64,000 nt of DNA from JACDAN01 sp963842235 (GTDB lineage Bacteria; Actinomycetota; Thermoleophilia; Gaiellales; Gaiellaceae), in the NCBI GenBank assembly GCA_963842235.1, contig CAWJFT010000001.1, positions 1,116,001 to 1,180,000 of the forward strand. The letters run 5' to 3'. Made by a program: the position numbers and the translations under genes. Positions 21,832 through 30,773 of this stretch are shown piece after piece (the first letter of the stretch is position 1; each line of letters starts with the position of its first letter). Below the pieces are notes generated by a model. It made no database searches and was not told where the DNA came from. It was given only the letters and a program-made list of their open reading frames with translations.

Positions 21832-23362
21832 GCTCGACAAGCCCCGGCGGCGGTTCCGTGTCGATCGAGAGCGCCATCAACGCCTTGCCGCCGCGCCGTG
21901 TCCGCGAGACGGCCATGTTGGCGATGTTGACTCCAGCCTCGCCGAAGAGCGTCCCGACCCGCCCGATCACGCCGGGCACATCGTCGTAGCGGAAGAAGAC
22001 GAGCAGCGGCGCCAGCTCCATCTCCAGCTCGAAGCCGAGCGCATTGACGAGCCAGATGCGGTTCTCGCGGCCGATCGTCGTGCCTGCGACATGGAGCTCG
22101 TCGCCGTCGGCGGTCACGCCGACGCGGACGAGGTTTGTGAAGTCGCGTGACGAGCGCCGCCGCTGCTCCACGACCTCGATCCCGCGCTCCTCCACGAGCA
22201 GCGGCGCATTCACGTAGTTGACCGGCTGGTCGAAGCGTCCCTGGAACGCGCCGTTCAGCGCTGCCGCGGTGAGCAGGCGGGTGTCGTAGTCCGAGAGATT
22301 CCCGTAGTACGTGAGCTCGATGCGCTCGGCGCGCCCACCGGCGAGCTCGATTGCCAGGCGCCCGAGCTGCGCAGCGACCGGGATGTACGGGCCTAGCACC
22401 TCGAGGTCCTCCTGCCGGAGGGCCGGGATGTTGACGGCGTTCGTGACGAGCTCCCCGGCCAATGCGGCGACGACTTGCTCGGCGACGATGACGCCGGCGC
22501 GGTCCTGGGCCTCCTCCGTCGACGCGGCGAGGTGCGGGGTGACGACGACGTTGTCGAGCTCGAGCAGCGGACCGGAGTAGGGCTCGGTCGAGAACACGTC
22601 CAGCGCGGCTCCTGCGAGCTTGCCCGAGCGCAGCGCGTCGAGCAGCGCGCCCTCGTCCACGAGCTCGCCACGGGCTGCGTTCACGAGCCGGGCGCCGTCG
22701 GGCATCCGCTCGATCGCTGCCGCGTCGATCGTCCCCGCCGTCTCCGGAGTCAGCGGGAGGTGGAGGGTCAGGAACTCCGCGGTCGCGAGGAGATCCTCCG
22801 GGCGCTCAGCTCGCTCGGCGCCGAGCTCTCGGAACCGGTCTTTCGCAACGAAGGGGTCGTAGGCGACGACCCGCATCCCGAGGCCGATGGCGCGGCGCGC
22901 GACCTGCTGCCCGATCCGCCCGAACCCGAGCACGCCGAGGGTCTTGCCCTCCAGCTCGATGCCACCGTGCGCCGACCGCTCCCACCGCCCTTGCTTGAGC
23001 GCCGCATGGGCCTGCGGGATGTGGCGCACGAGGGCCACAAGTAAGCCGATCGCATGCTCGGCGGCGGAAACCACCGTCGACTCGGGTGCGTTGGCGACGA
23101 CGATCCCACGCCGTGTGGCCGCGTCGACATCGACGTTGTCGACCCCGACCCCGGCCCGCCCGATCACTCTCAGACGCTCGGCCCGCTCGATGAGCTCCGC
23201 CGTCAGCTCGGTGCCCGAGCGAATGACGATCGCGTCGTATGCGGCGATGCTCTCGTCGAGCGGCGTGGCGCCGTCGACGTCGACGTCGAAGCGCGCCTCG
23301 AGCAGACGGATCCCGGCCTCGGCGATCGGCTCGCGAACGAGAACGCGAGGTTTGGCGGTCAC
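21782..23362 (-). CDS. serA: D-3-phosphoglycerate dehydrogenase (long form)
   Basis: SerA oxidises 3-phosphoglycerate in the first step of serine synthesis. From the GTG at 23362 the protein has 526 residues, normal for the long form. The order is the substrate domain (SGTELTAELIERA, GRAGVGVDNVD), the NAD domain with GFGRIGQQVARRA, an intervening ASB domain (about 320-450) and a C-terminal ACT domain (GVIGRVGTLFGEAGVNIANM) for serine feedback. The longer upstream open frame only shadows the preceding aminotransferase. It overlaps that gene by 4 nt (GTGA). Confidence 0.95.
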   Translation of the reverse strand: MTAKPRVLVREPIAEAGIRLLEARFDVDVDGATPLDESIAAYDAIVIRSGTELTAELIERAERLRVIGRAGVGVDNVDVDAATRRGIVVANAPESTVVSAAEHAIGLLVALVRHIPQAHAALKQGRWERSAHGGIELEGKTLGVLGFGRIGQQVARRAIGLGMRVVAYDPFVAKDRFRELGAERAERPEDLLATAEFLTLHLPLTPETAGTIDAAAIERMPDGARLVNAARGELVDEGALLDALRSGKLAGAALDVFSTEPYSGPLLELDNVVVTPHLAASTEEAQDRAGVIVAEQVVAALAGELVTNAVNIPALRQEDLEVLGPYIPVAAQLGRLAIELAGGRAERIELTYYGNLSDYDTRLLTAAALNGAFQGRFDQPVNYVNAPLLVEERGIEVVEQRRRSSRDFTNLVRVGVTADGDELHVAGTTIGRENRIWLVNALGFELEMELAPLLVFFRYDDVPGVIGRVGTLFGEAGVNIANMAVSRTRRGGKALMALSIDTEPPPGLVERVKAEGFDDAKFIPLG

Positions 23363-24510
23363 ACCCTTGTGTGCTCGAAGGCTTCGAGCGCTGCGGTGAC
23401 GGCGACGCCTCGCTCGATGTCTGCCCCCAACTCCGAGAGCACGAGCTCGACTCCGGCGAGCGCCGTCGTGATGTCGAAGACGTCGTAGTAGCCGATGTGA
23501 CCGATGCGGAAGATCTTGCCCTTCAACGCGCCCTGACCCGGCGCGAGGACGATCCCATGCCGGTCGCGCAGCGTTTGCACGAGCTCGCCGGAATCGATCC
23601 CTTCCGGCGCATTGATCGCAGTGACGACGGCCGACCGGTCGTCGTCCGGGGAGAAGAGCTCCAGCCCCATCGCCTTGACGCCGGCCCGGCAGGCCCGGCC
23701 GAGACGGGCATGGCGCTCGAATGCCTGCTCGAGGCCCTCCTCGAGCAGCAGTCCCAGCGCGACGTCGAGCCCAACGACGGTCGAGACAGCCGGAGTGAAG
23801 GACGGGTCGAACCGCTCCTGCTTCTCCCGGGTCAGCGTCCAGTCGAAGTAGTAGCGCGGGCGCACAGTGCCGTCGACGGCGCGCCACGCGTCGTCCGAAA
23901 CGGACACAGTGGCGAGGCCCGGCGGCGTCATCAGCGCCTTCTGCGACCCCGAGATCACAGAGTCCAGGCCCCAGGCGTCGGTCTCGAGCGGGACGGCGCC
24001 GAGGCTCGAGACGGCATCGACCGCGACGAGCGCGCCGGCCTCCTTCGCGGGCGCGGCCAGCGCCTGGATGTCAGCAACCACGCCCGTGGAGGTCTCCGAG
24101 TGGGTCGTGAAGACGGCCTTTGCGCCGCCGAGCTCGCGCAGGCGAGCGGCAAGATCCTCGGCGGCTGGCGCTTCGCCCCACTCGTAGCGGAGCTCCACGA
24201 CCTCGCAGTCGAATCTGCTCGCGATCGTCGTCCAGCGCTCGCCGAAGTGTCCCGCCGAAACGACGACGACAAGGTCGCCCGGCTGCGTCAGGTTCGAGAC
24301 CGCCGACTCCATCCCGCCGGTTCCGGAGGACGTGTAGAGGAGCACGTCCCCCTGGGTTCGGTAGACCTTGTGGAGCCGCTCGAGGGTCCGCCCGAGCACC
24401 TGCCGGAAGTCGGAGCTTCGGTGGTGGATGATCGGGCGGCTCATCGCCGCCAGCACCTCGGGCGGAACCGGCGTTGGGCCGGGCGTGAACAGATAGCGCT
24501 TTTGAGCCAC
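23359..24510 (-). CDS. Class V PLP aminotransferase (serine/alanine-glyoxylate type)
   Basis: This 383-residue fold-type I enzyme has the N-terminal FTPGPTPVPPEVL, LLYTSSGTGGMESAV, VDAVSSLGAVPLE, and the PLP lysine in SGSQKALMTPPGL. These are features of the AGXT/PucG-like family. Its stop overlaps the serA start by 4 nt. In this position it probably supplies the amino-transfer step of serine synthesis, or serine-pyruvate/glyoxylate transamination; the role is inferred from context. It is divergent from the membrane protein at 24561. Confidence 0.88.
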   Translation of the reverse strand: MAQKRYLFTPGPTPVPPEVLAAMSRPIIHHRSSDFRQVLGRTLERLHKVYRTQGDVLLYTSSGTGGMESAVSNLTQPGDLVVVVSAGHFGERWTTIASRFDCEVVELRYEWGEAPAAEDLAARLRELGGAKAVFTTHSETSTGVVADIQALAAPAKEAGALVAVDAVSSLGAVPLETDAWGLDSVISGSQKALMTPPGLATVSVSDDAWRAVDGTVRPRYYFDWTLTREKQERFDPSFTPAVSTVVGLDVALGLLLEEGLEQAFERHARLGRACRAGVKAMGLELFSPDDDRSAVVTAINAPEGIDSGELVQTLRDRHGIVLAPGQGALKGKIFRIGHIGYYDVFDITTALAGVELVLSELGADIERGVAVTAALEAFEHTRV

Positions 24511-24560
24511 TCGCTCGGACAGTAGCTCAGGCTCCCGATAACGTCCGCCGCGCGATCGGA

Positions 24561-25202
24561 ATGGACGCGCTGCTTGCCTTCGCCGCCGCCCTGATCTCGC
24601 TCCGGCTCTCCGGGCGGCTGTTCGGCCGCTGGCGTGCCCGCCGGGCGCCGGAGCTTGCGATGTGGGCAGCTTCGCTCGGGTGTTATGCCCTCGCGTCGGC
24701 GGCGCTCGCCTGGGGCTCGGCGGCCGGGTGGAACGACACGGCGTTTCGCCTCTACTACCTGTTCGGCGGGCTCCTGACGGCGCCCCTGCTCGGCGCCGGG
24801 TCGCTTCTGCTCCTCGGCAAGCGCTGGGTCATCCCGGTCGTGCTGGTGTACGCCGGTCTCGCGCTCGGCATCGTCTTGGCGGAGCCGCTCTCAGCCGCCG
24901 TCTCGGGCAGCTCGATTCCGGAAGCGCAGGCGCACTTGGACTTCTTCCCCGCCCGCCTCCTCGCCCTCTTCGGGAACATCGGCGGAACCGCCGCCGTCGT
25001 CGGGGTCGCGGCGCTGACGATCAGGCGTCGGCCGCTCGGAACGGGGCTGATTCTGCTCGGTGTGGCCGTTGCCGCGGCAGGCAGCGCGCTCGCCGGCCTG
25101 GGTGCAGCGGAAACCGCTGCATTTTCGGCACTTGGTGCGCTATTTCTTTACACAGGTTTTACGGTTTCCAGCGGAAAACCGCGGCCTCCGTTGCCAGCTT
25201 AG
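24561..25202 (+). CDS. Multi-pass membrane protein of unknown function
   Basis: This 213-residue protein is almost wholly hydrophobic, with six or seven predicted membrane helices separated by short basic loops (RLFGRWRARRAPE, TIRRRPLGTG). A polar segment near residues 115-130 (SSIPEAQAHLDF) is probably extracytoplasmic. I do not recognise a family or motif. It starts 50 nt from the divergent aminotransferase gene. Transporter, sensor and structural roles are all possible. Confidence 0.75.
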   Translation: MDALLAFAAALISLRLSGRLFGRWRARRAPELAMWAASLGCYALASAALAWGSAAGWNDTAFRLYYLFGGLLTAPLLGAGSLLLLGKRWVIPVVLVYAGLALGIVLAEPLSAAVSGSSIPEAQAHLDFFPARLLALFGNIGGTAAVVGVAALTIRRRPLGTGLILLGVAVAAAGSALAGLGAAETAAFSALGALFLYTGFTVSSGKPRPPLPA

Positions 25203-25350
25203 AAACGTCGATCTGCTAACAAGTACGGCCGCAAGGGCGCTCGAACCCGCCCGGAAGCGAACTAAAGGAAGCCGTCAAGCGCTCCGATAACGCGGACTGC
25301 GGCCCAGTTCCCGCGTCTGGAGCCGGCTCCCAGCACAAGGAGGAAACTTC

Positions 25351-25905
25351 GTGCGTCGACAACTCGTGCGCGCGGCCGCGTTCGCGGTCGCACTGTTTGG
25401 TCTTGCCGCCGCCGGCCTTCCGACGGCGAACGTCGTCCAGCCGTCACAGGCGCGACTCGACGAGGGCAGGGTCGTCGTCCGCAAGATCCACCGCTACGAG
25501 CGGGCGACCTGGGGCTGGCAGCGCTTGATGGGCGTCCGCCGCACTCAGAGCCGACGGCTGTACCTGAAGACGCGTGACCTGGACTACCGGCTGTTGGTTC
25601 TTCGCCAGTGGCACCGGCGGGCCCGGCATGCGAGGCATCGCGCCCACAACCCTCCCCACGAGCGCGCATGGCGCTGCCTCCAGCGCTACGAGGGAGTCTG
25701 GACGGATCCCTCGGATCCGTACTGGGGCGGCCTCCAGATGGATCGCTCGTTCATGCGCGCCTACGCGCCGCGTCACCTGTTGCGCCGAGGCTGGGCGAAC
25801 CGGTGGTCGGCCGTGGAGCAGATGTGGGTCGCCGAGCGCGCCTACCGCGCCGGCCGCGGTTTCTACCCGTGGCCGAACACGGCCCGCGCGTGCGGGCTGA
25901 TCTAG
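25351..25905 (+). CDS. Secreted transglycosylase-like (Rpf-type) protein
   Basis: The 184-residue product has a signal peptide (about 1-35) and a basic, helical linker. The C-terminal transglycosylase-like domain carries RCLQRYEGVWTDPSDPYWGG with the probable catalytic Glu, then WSAVEQMWVAERAYRAGRG and FYPWPNTARACGL. This pattern matches the actinobacterial Transglycosylase/Rpf superfamily, which cuts peptidoglycan and promotes resuscitation. A strong ribosome site (AAGGAGG) sits 9 nt before the GTG. The roughly 150-nt upstream gap shows no riboswitch I could recognise. Confidence 0.82.
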   Translation: MRRQLVRAAAFAVALFGLAAAGLPTANVVQPSQARLDEGRVVVRKIHRYERATWGWQRLMGVRRTQSRRLYLKTRDLDYRLLVLRQWHRRARHARHRAHNPPHERAWRCLQRYEGVWTDPSDPYWGGLQMDRSFMRAYAPRHLLRRGWANRWSAVEQMWVAERAYRAGRGFYPWPNTARACGLI

Positions 25906-25910
25906 TGCCC

Positions 25911-26327
25911 CTAGTCGCCGATCGCCTTTAGGACGACGCGCTTGCGGCGACGGCCGTCGAACTCGGCATAGAAGACCTGCTCCCACGGGCCAAGGTCGAG
26001 CTTGCCGGCGGTGATCGGGAGGACGACCTGATGGCTCATCAGGTGGCGCTTCAGATGGGCGTCGGCGTTGTCCTCGCCGTTGTTGTGTCGGTACTGGTCC
26101 GTCGGCTCGTGCGGCGCGAGCCGCTCCAGCCAGTCGTCGAAGTCCTGGATCAGCCCTGACTCGGCGTCGTTGACGTAGACGGCGGCGGTGATGTGCATCG
26201 GGTTGACGAGGCAGAGGCCCTCCTGGATGCCGCTCCGCCCCACGAAGGCCTCGACCTCGCCCGTGATGTTCACGTAGTCGCGGCGGTTGGGCGTCTCGAA
26301 CCAGAGGTAGTCGGTGGCGTGCTTCAT
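25911..26327 (-). CDS. YjbQ family protein (secondary thiamine-phosphate synthase type)
   Basis: The 138-residue protein matches the UPF0047/YjbQ family. Conserved features are VNPMHITAAVYVND with the active-site His, a DFDDWLERLAP helix, HNNGEDNADAHLKRHLM, and GPWEQVFYAEFDGRRRKRV. Some members show weak thiamine-phosphate synthase activity; the physiological role is unsettled. It converges on the Rpf-like gene and stands alone on its strand. Confidence 0.9.
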   Translation of the reverse strand: MKHATDYLWFETPNRRDYVNITGEVEAFVGRSGIQEGLCLVNPMHITAAVYVNDAESGLIQDFDDWLERLAPHEPTDQYRHNNGEDNADAHLKRHLMSHQVVLPITAGKLDLGPWEQVFYAEFDGRRRKRVVLKAIGD

Positions 26328-26351
26328 CCTGTGAGCTTACGATTGCGGCCG

Positions 26352-26480
26352 ATGGGACGCGGAGACCGCCGGAGGGTGCGCTGGGCAAGAGACCGGCAGC
26401 GGAAGAAGAAGGCTCGCCTGAAGGCTGAGGCCGCCGAGAAGGCACCGCCGCGGCGGCGGCGTTCCAGCACGTCTAGCTGA
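26352..26480 (+). CDS. Small very basic conserved-type protein (42 aa)
   Basis: ATG at 26352 opens a 42-residue frame beginning MGRGDRRRVRWARDRQRKKK and ending in an Arg/Ser tail. The composition is about half Arg and Lys. Similar short MGRGDRR-type proteins are, to my recollection, common in actinobacterial genomes and unnamed; nucleic-acid binding is only a guess. It overlaps the gatB stop by 8 nt on the opposite strand. Confidence 0.55.
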   Translation: MGRGDRRRVRWARDRQRKKKARLKAEAAEKAPPRRRRSSTSS

Positions 26481-27870
26481 GCTTCTCGCGGATGAGCTCG
26501 TTGACGACCCTCGGATCGGCCTTGCCCTGCGTCTCCTTCATCACCTGACCGACGAAGAAGCCGAGCAGGCCCTCCTTCCCGCCGCGGTAAGCCTCGACCT
26601 GCCCCGGATTGGCGGCGAGGATGCGCTCGACGATCGGCTCCAGCTCCGCGGTGTCCGCGACGAGGCCGTCGCCGAGGTAACGCTCGGCCGAGAAGCCCGG
26701 GTCGCCGCTCGCAGCGAGCGCCTCGGTCAGCTGCTCGCGCGGGATGCGCGAGCGCGCCTCGATGAGCTTCCCGAGCTCCTCGGGGTCGACCGCGTCGGGA
26801 TCGACGCCTGAGACAGCGAACTGGTTCATGAGGACGTTCGCAACTGCGCGCCGGTCGCCCGGCACGCGCTCGTAGAGCCGATCCCGCCCGCTCGTCACGA
26901 GATCCTCGGCGAAGTCGTGGTCGAGCCCGTCGGCGAGTCGCCGGATCCGCGTCGCGGGGGACTCCGGGAGCTCCATCTGGAGCCGCTCGACGAGCTCGCG
27001 CGGCGGCTCGATCGGGACGAGATCGGGCTCCGGGAAGTAGCGGTAGTCCTGCGCCTCCTCCTTCGAGCGAAGCGGCGGAGCCGACTCGGCGCCGGGATCG
27101 AAGTGCAGCGTCTCCTGCTCGATCTCGCCGCCCGACTCGTAGACGGCGACCTGCCGCTCGACCTCGCGCTCGATCGCCTTCGCGGCGAACGCGAACGAGT
27201 TCAGGTTCTTGAGCTCGGTGCGGGTGCGCAGCTCATCCGAGCCCTCGGGTCGCACGGAGACGTTGACGTCGAAGCGCAGCGACCCTTTCTGCATCTCCGC
27301 GTCCGAGATACCGAGCTCGATGACGGTCTGGCGCAGGAGCTGGAGAAAGCGCCGCGCCTGGTCGGCCGAGCGCAGGTCCGGCTGGGTGACGATCTCGACC
27401 AGCGGCGTGCCCGCACGGTTGAAGTCGACGAGCGTGGCTGTCGCGCCGCCGATGCGGCCCTCCGCGCCGCCGACGTGGACGTTCTTCGCTGCGTCCTCTT
27501 CGAGGTGCGCGCGGACGATGCCGATCTCGACATCGCCCTCTGGGCCGGGAAGCGCGAGCCGGCCTTTCACGCACAGGGGCTCGTCGTACTGGGAGATCTG
27601 GTAGCCCTTCGGGTTGTCCGGATAGAAGTAGTTCTTCCGGTGGAAGACGGCGTGCTCCGCGATCTCGCAGTCGAGCGCGAGGCCAAGCTTGATCGTCCAT
27701 TCGACCGCCTTCGCGTTCGGGACCGGCAGCGAGCCCGGGAAGGCGAGACAGACCGGGCAGGTGCGCGAGTTTTCCTGCTCGAAGTAGGCAACCTCGCAGC
27801 GGCAGAACATCTTCGTCCGCGTCTTCAGGTGGATGTGGATCTCGAGCCCGATGACCGGTTCCCAGGTCAT
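26473..27870 (-). CDS. gatB: Asp-tRNA(Asn)/Glu-tRNA(Gln) amidotransferase subunit B
   Basis: GatB phosphorylates and helps amidate Glu-tRNA(Gln) or Asp-tRNA(Asn). From the ATG at 27870 the product has 465 residues. It has the family start WEPVIGLEIHIHLKT, the zinc-type cysteines (FCRCE, CPVC), the cradle domain with FHRKNYFYPDNPKGYQISQY, and the GatB/YqeY tail at the C-terminus. The longer open frame upstream is an antisense-like shadow of gatA. The start overlaps the gatA stop (ATGA). Confidence 0.96.
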   Translation of the reverse strand: MTWEPVIGLEIHIHLKTRTKMFCRCEVAYFEQENSRTCPVCLAFPGSLPVPNAKAVEWTIKLGLALDCEIAEHAVFHRKNYFYPDNPKGYQISQYDEPLCVKGRLALPGPEGDVEIGIVRAHLEEDAAKNVHVGGAEGRIGGATATLVDFNRAGTPLVEIVTQPDLRSADQARRFLQLLRQTVIELGISDAEMQKGSLRFDVNVSVRPEGSDELRTRTELKNLNSFAFAAKAIEREVERQVAVYESGGEIEQETLHFDPGAESAPPLRSKEEAQDYRYFPEPDLVPIEPPRELVERLQMELPESPATRIRRLADGLDHDFAEDLVTSGRDRLYERVPGDRRAVANVLMNQFAVSGVDPDAVDPEELGKLIEARSRIPREQLTEALAASGDPGFSAERYLGDGLVADTAELEPIVERILAANPGQVEAYRGGKEGLLGFFVGQVMKETQGKADPRVVNELIREKLS

Positions 27871-29273
27871 TTGAGCCTCCCGGGGACGAAGTCGAACCCG
27901 ATCGCCTGCTCCAACGCATGGCCGACGTGGAAGAGCGTGTTCTCGGAGAACTGGGGCCCGATCAGCTGGAAGCCCACCGGAAGGCCCTCCGAGAGCCCGC
28001 ACGGGATCGAGAGCCCGGGGAGGCCGGCCAGGTTGGACGGGATCGTCAGCACGTCCGAGAGGTACATCGCCAGCGGGTTCTCGGCCTTCTCGCCCAGCTT
28101 GAAGGCGACCGTTGGCGATGTCGGCGAGACGAGGACGTCGAAGTTCTCGAAGGCCGCCGCATGCTCGTCCGCGATCACGGTCCGGACCTTCTGGGCCTGT
28201 CCGTAGTAGGCCTCGTAGTAGCCGGCCGAGAGCGCGTAGGTGCCGAGCATGATCCGCCGCTTGGGCTCGTCGCCGAAACCGACGTCGCGGGTCTTCTCGT
28301 ACATCTGGCGCAGGCTGGAGCCGTTGACACGTAGGCCGTAGCGGACACCGTCGTAGCGGGCGAGGTTCGAGGAGGCCTCGGCCGGGGCGATGAGGTAGTA
28401 GCAGGGCATGCCGTAGTCGACGGAGCGCGGCAGGCTCGTCTCCCCCACCTCCGCGCCCAGCTCGCGGCAGAGCTCGATCGTGCGCTGCACGACCTCCTTG
28501 ACGCCGGGCTCGATCCCCTCGGCCTCGTTCAGCTCTCGCGGGACGCCGACGCGGACGCCGCTCAGGTCTTCGCGCTCCGGAATCTCGACGGGCTGGGACA
28601 GCTCGACCGTGGTCGTGTCCTCCGGGTCGCGTCCGGCGAGGACCCGGTAAAGAAGCGCGTTGTCGCGAACGGTCTTCGTCATCGGGCCGATCTGGTCGAG
28701 GCTGGAGGCGAAGGCGACGATCCCGTAGCGCGACACCGTCCCGTAGGTCGGGCGTAGGCCGACGATTCCGCACAGGGACGCGGGCTGCTTCACCGAGCCG
28801 CCGGTATCGGAGCCGAGTGCCCACGGGGCGAGCCCGGCGGCGACGGCCGCCGCGGAGCCTCCCGAAGACCCGCCGGGGACCCGTTCGGGATCCCAGGGAT
28901 TGCGCGTCGGGCCGAAGGCCGAGTTCTCTGTGGACGAGCCCATCGCGAACTCGTCCATGTTGGTCTTGCCGATGAGCGGCATGCCTGCCGCCCGGCAGCG
29001 GCTCGCCACGGTGGCGTCGTACACGGGGACGTAGCCGGAGAGGATCTTGGAGCCGGCGGTCGTCTCCACGCCACGTGTCGAGATCAGGTCCTTGAAGGCG
29101 ATCGGCACGCCCTCCCCCTCGGGCTCGTCGACGGTGCGCAGATAGGCGTGGAGCTCCGAGTCCCGCTCGCCGATGGCGTCGACATAGGCGCGGTGGAGCT
29201 CGGCAGCCGAGACCTCGCGACGCTCGATGACGCCCATCGCCTCCTCGGCCGTCATTCGCAGCGTGTCGATCAT
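27867..29273 (-). CDS. gatA: Asp-tRNA(Asn)/Glu-tRNA(Gln) amidotransferase subunit A
   Basis: GatA is the glutaminase of the GatCAB complex and passes ammonia to GatB. The amidase-signature triad is intact: K61, cis-Ser136 and nucleophile Ser160 in GSDTGGS. The length (468 aa) is normal. It overlaps gatC by 4 nt and gatB by 4 nt, so gatC-gatA-gatB is a single coupled operon. The presence of GatCAB implies that at least one of Gln-tRNA and Asn-tRNA is made by the indirect route. Confidence 0.97.
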   Translation of the reverse strand: MIDTLRMTAEEAMGVIERREVSAAELHRAYVDAIGERDSELHAYLRTVDEPEGEGVPIAFKDLISTRGVETTAGSKILSGYVPVYDATVASRCRAAGMPLIGKTNMDEFAMGSSTENSAFGPTRNPWDPERVPGGSSGGSAAAVAAGLAPWALGSDTGGSVKQPASLCGIVGLRPTYGTVSRYGIVAFASSLDQIGPMTKTVRDNALLYRVLAGRDPEDTTTVELSQPVEIPEREDLSGVRVGVPRELNEAEGIEPGVKEVVQRTIELCRELGAEVGETSLPRSVDYGMPCYYLIAPAEASSNLARYDGVRYGLRVNGSSLRQMYEKTRDVGFGDEPKRRIMLGTYALSAGYYEAYYGQAQKVRTVIADEHAAAFENFDVLVSPTSPTVAFKLGEKAENPLAMYLSDVLTIPSNLAGLPGLSIPCGLSEGLPVGFQLIGPQFSENTLFHVGHALEQAIGFDFVPGRLK

Positions 29274-29551
29274 GCGGGCGGGACCTTGAAGAAGCCGGCC
29301 TCGCGCTCAGGGGCGTTCGCGAGCGCTTCGTCTACCGGTAGGCAGGGCCGCGGCTCGTCCTCGGACCAGACGTTGACGAGATCGAGCGGGTGGGCGGTCG
29401 GCTCCACGTCGGTCAGATCGAGCTCCGACACCTTGGCGACGGCCTCCAGGATCGCGCTCAGCTGCTCGGTGAAACGCTCGATCTCGTCGTCGCGGAGCTC
29501 GAGGCGCGCGAGGCGCGCGACGTGAAGCACTTCGTCCCTCGTGATTGCCAT
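29270..29551 (-). CDS. gatC: Asp-tRNA(Asn)/Glu-tRNA(Gln) amidotransferase subunit C
   Basis: GatC wraps around and stabilises GatA. The 93-residue protein has the typical start ITRDEVLHVARLARLEL, the helix SAILEAVAKVSELD, the VEPTAHP loop and the C-terminal AGFFKVP motif. It is first in the operon. A terminator just upstream separates it from the cold-shock gene. Confidence 0.95.
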   Translation of the reverse strand: MAITRDEVLHVARLARLELRDDEIERFTEQLSAILEAVAKVSELDLTDVEPTAHPLDLVNVWSEDEPRPCLPVDEALANAPEREAGFFKVPPA

Positions 29552-29565
29552 TTGGGAAATCCTCC

Positions 29566-29597
29566 CAAAACGAAACGCGGGCCTTGCGGCCCGCGTC
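29566..29597 (-). terminator. Intrinsic terminator after the cold-shock gene
   Basis: On the minus strand, a 10-bp stem GACGCGGGCC/GGCCCGCGTT with a GCAA loop (29597-29574) leads into TTTCGTTTT. It lies between the cold-shock gene and gatC. Confidence 0.85.
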
Positions 29598-29619
29598 TCA
29601 TCATCGAAACTGTCCGGGC

Positions 29620-29820
29620 CTAGACTGGCTGGACGTTCGCGGCCTGCAGGCCCTTATCGCCCTGCACGACCTCGAACGACACCCGCTGACCCTCGGTCAG
29701 CGAGCGATAGCCCTCCGACTGGATCGCGGTGTGATGGACGAAGACGTCGTCGCCGTCCTCACGCTCGATGAATCCATAGCCCTTCTCGTTCGAGAACCAC
29801 TTCACGGTGCCCTCAGGCAA
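29620..29820 (-). CDS. Cold-shock domain protein (CspA family)
   Basis: This 66-residue single-domain OB-fold protein has RNP1 (KGYGFI) and RNP2 (VFVHH) motifs, and binds single-stranded nucleic acid as an RNA chaperone. I start it at TTG 29820 (LPEGTVKWF) because a strong AAGGAGG lies 6 nt upstream; the longer frame adds 20 residues not found in the family. It is monocistronic with its own terminator. A second, better-conserved copy lies at 52570. Confidence 0.9.
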   Translation of the reverse strand: MPEGTVKWFSNEKGYGFIEREDGDDVFVHHTAIQSEGYRSLTEGQRVSFEVVQGDKGLQAANVQPV

Positions 29821-29879
29821 TCGTTCCTCCTTCAAACAACGAACGACGGCCCGGGCACCGAGCCGCCGAACAACTTGCA

Positions 29880-30731
29880 CTAACGGCGGGACCTTAGCAG
29901 CGTCCGAGCCCGCGCGGCTTTGACGGTGTTCCGAAGTAGTGAAGCGATCGTCATCGGTCCGACGCCGCCGGGGACCGGGGTCATCAGGCCGGCCCGCTCG
30001 GCAGCGGCAGGATCGACGTCGCCGCGGAGGCCAACCTCGGTTCGGTTCATGCCGACGTCGATCACCGTGGCGCCCTCTTTGACCATGTCCGGAGTGATTA
30101 GTCCGGGGTGGCCGGTGGCGACGACCAGGACGTCGGCGGCCTGCGTGTGCGCCGCGAGATCGGCCGTGCGGGAATGGCAGATGGTGACGGTCGCGTGTCG
30201 GGCCAGGAGCAGCAGCGCGACCGGCTTCCCGACGATGGTGCTTCGTCCGACGACGACCGCACGCGCGCCGACCAGCGGCACCTCGTACTCGTCCAGCAGG
30301 GTCATGATCCCGGTCGGTGTCGCAGCGACGAGCCCATCCTGGCCGAGGAAGAGCTTGCCCGCGTTTACGGGGTGAAAACCGTCGACGTCCTTGGTGGGAT
30401 CGACGGCGTCGATCACACCCGCCTCGTCGATGTGCTCGGGCAGCGGGAGCTGGACGAGGATCCCGTCGACCGAGTCGTCCGCGTTCAGCTCGGCGATGAG
30501 TGCGAGCAGCTCCTCTTCGGTCGTGTCCTCGGCGAGCCGGTAGTCGCGGGAGAGGATCCCTGCCTCGCGCGCTGCCTCCTGCTTCCGCCGGATGTAGATC
30601 TCGGACGCCGGATCGTCGCCGACGAGGACGGTCGTGAGGCCGACCTCGCCGAGGTCCTTGACCTCCTCGGCGACCTCGGCTCTGATCCGCTCGGCGAGCG
30701 CCTTTCCGTCGATCAGTTGAGCCCGTGCCAT
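29880..30731 (-). CDS. folD: Methylenetetrahydrofolate dehydrogenase/cyclohydrolase
   Basis: FolD interconverts methylene-, methenyl- and formyl-tetrahydrofolate using NADP. The 283-residue protein has the catalytic Lys in YIRRKQEAARE, GILVQLPLPEH, PTKDVDGFHP, the Rossmann motif VVGRSTIVGKP and the C-terminal TPVPGGVGPMT. It is divergent from the HMG-CoA reductase gene with 42 nt between starts. Confidence 0.96.
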   Translation of the reverse strand: MARAQLIDGKALAERIRAEVAEEVKDLGEVGLTTVLVGDDPASEIYIRRKQEAAREAGILSRDYRLAEDTTEEELLALIAELNADDSVDGILVQLPLPEHIDEAGVIDAVDPTKDVDGFHPVNAGKLFLGQDGLVAATPTGIMTLLDEYEVPLVGARAVVVGRSTIVGKPVALLLLARHATVTICHSRTADLAAHTQAADVLVVATGHPGLITPDMVKEGATVIDVGMNRTEVGLRGDVDPAAAERAGLMTPVPGGVGPMTIASLLRNTVKAARARTLLRSRR

Positions 30732-30773
30732 GAGCCGCCGAGGTTACTGCCTCGTTACGCTAGGTCAGCTGTC

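Noticed and set aside
25203..25350. Possible c-di-AMP (ydaO) riboswitch before the Rpf-like gene
   Set aside because: Such elements often precede cell-wall hydrolase genes, but I could not find the conserved core sequences in this gap.
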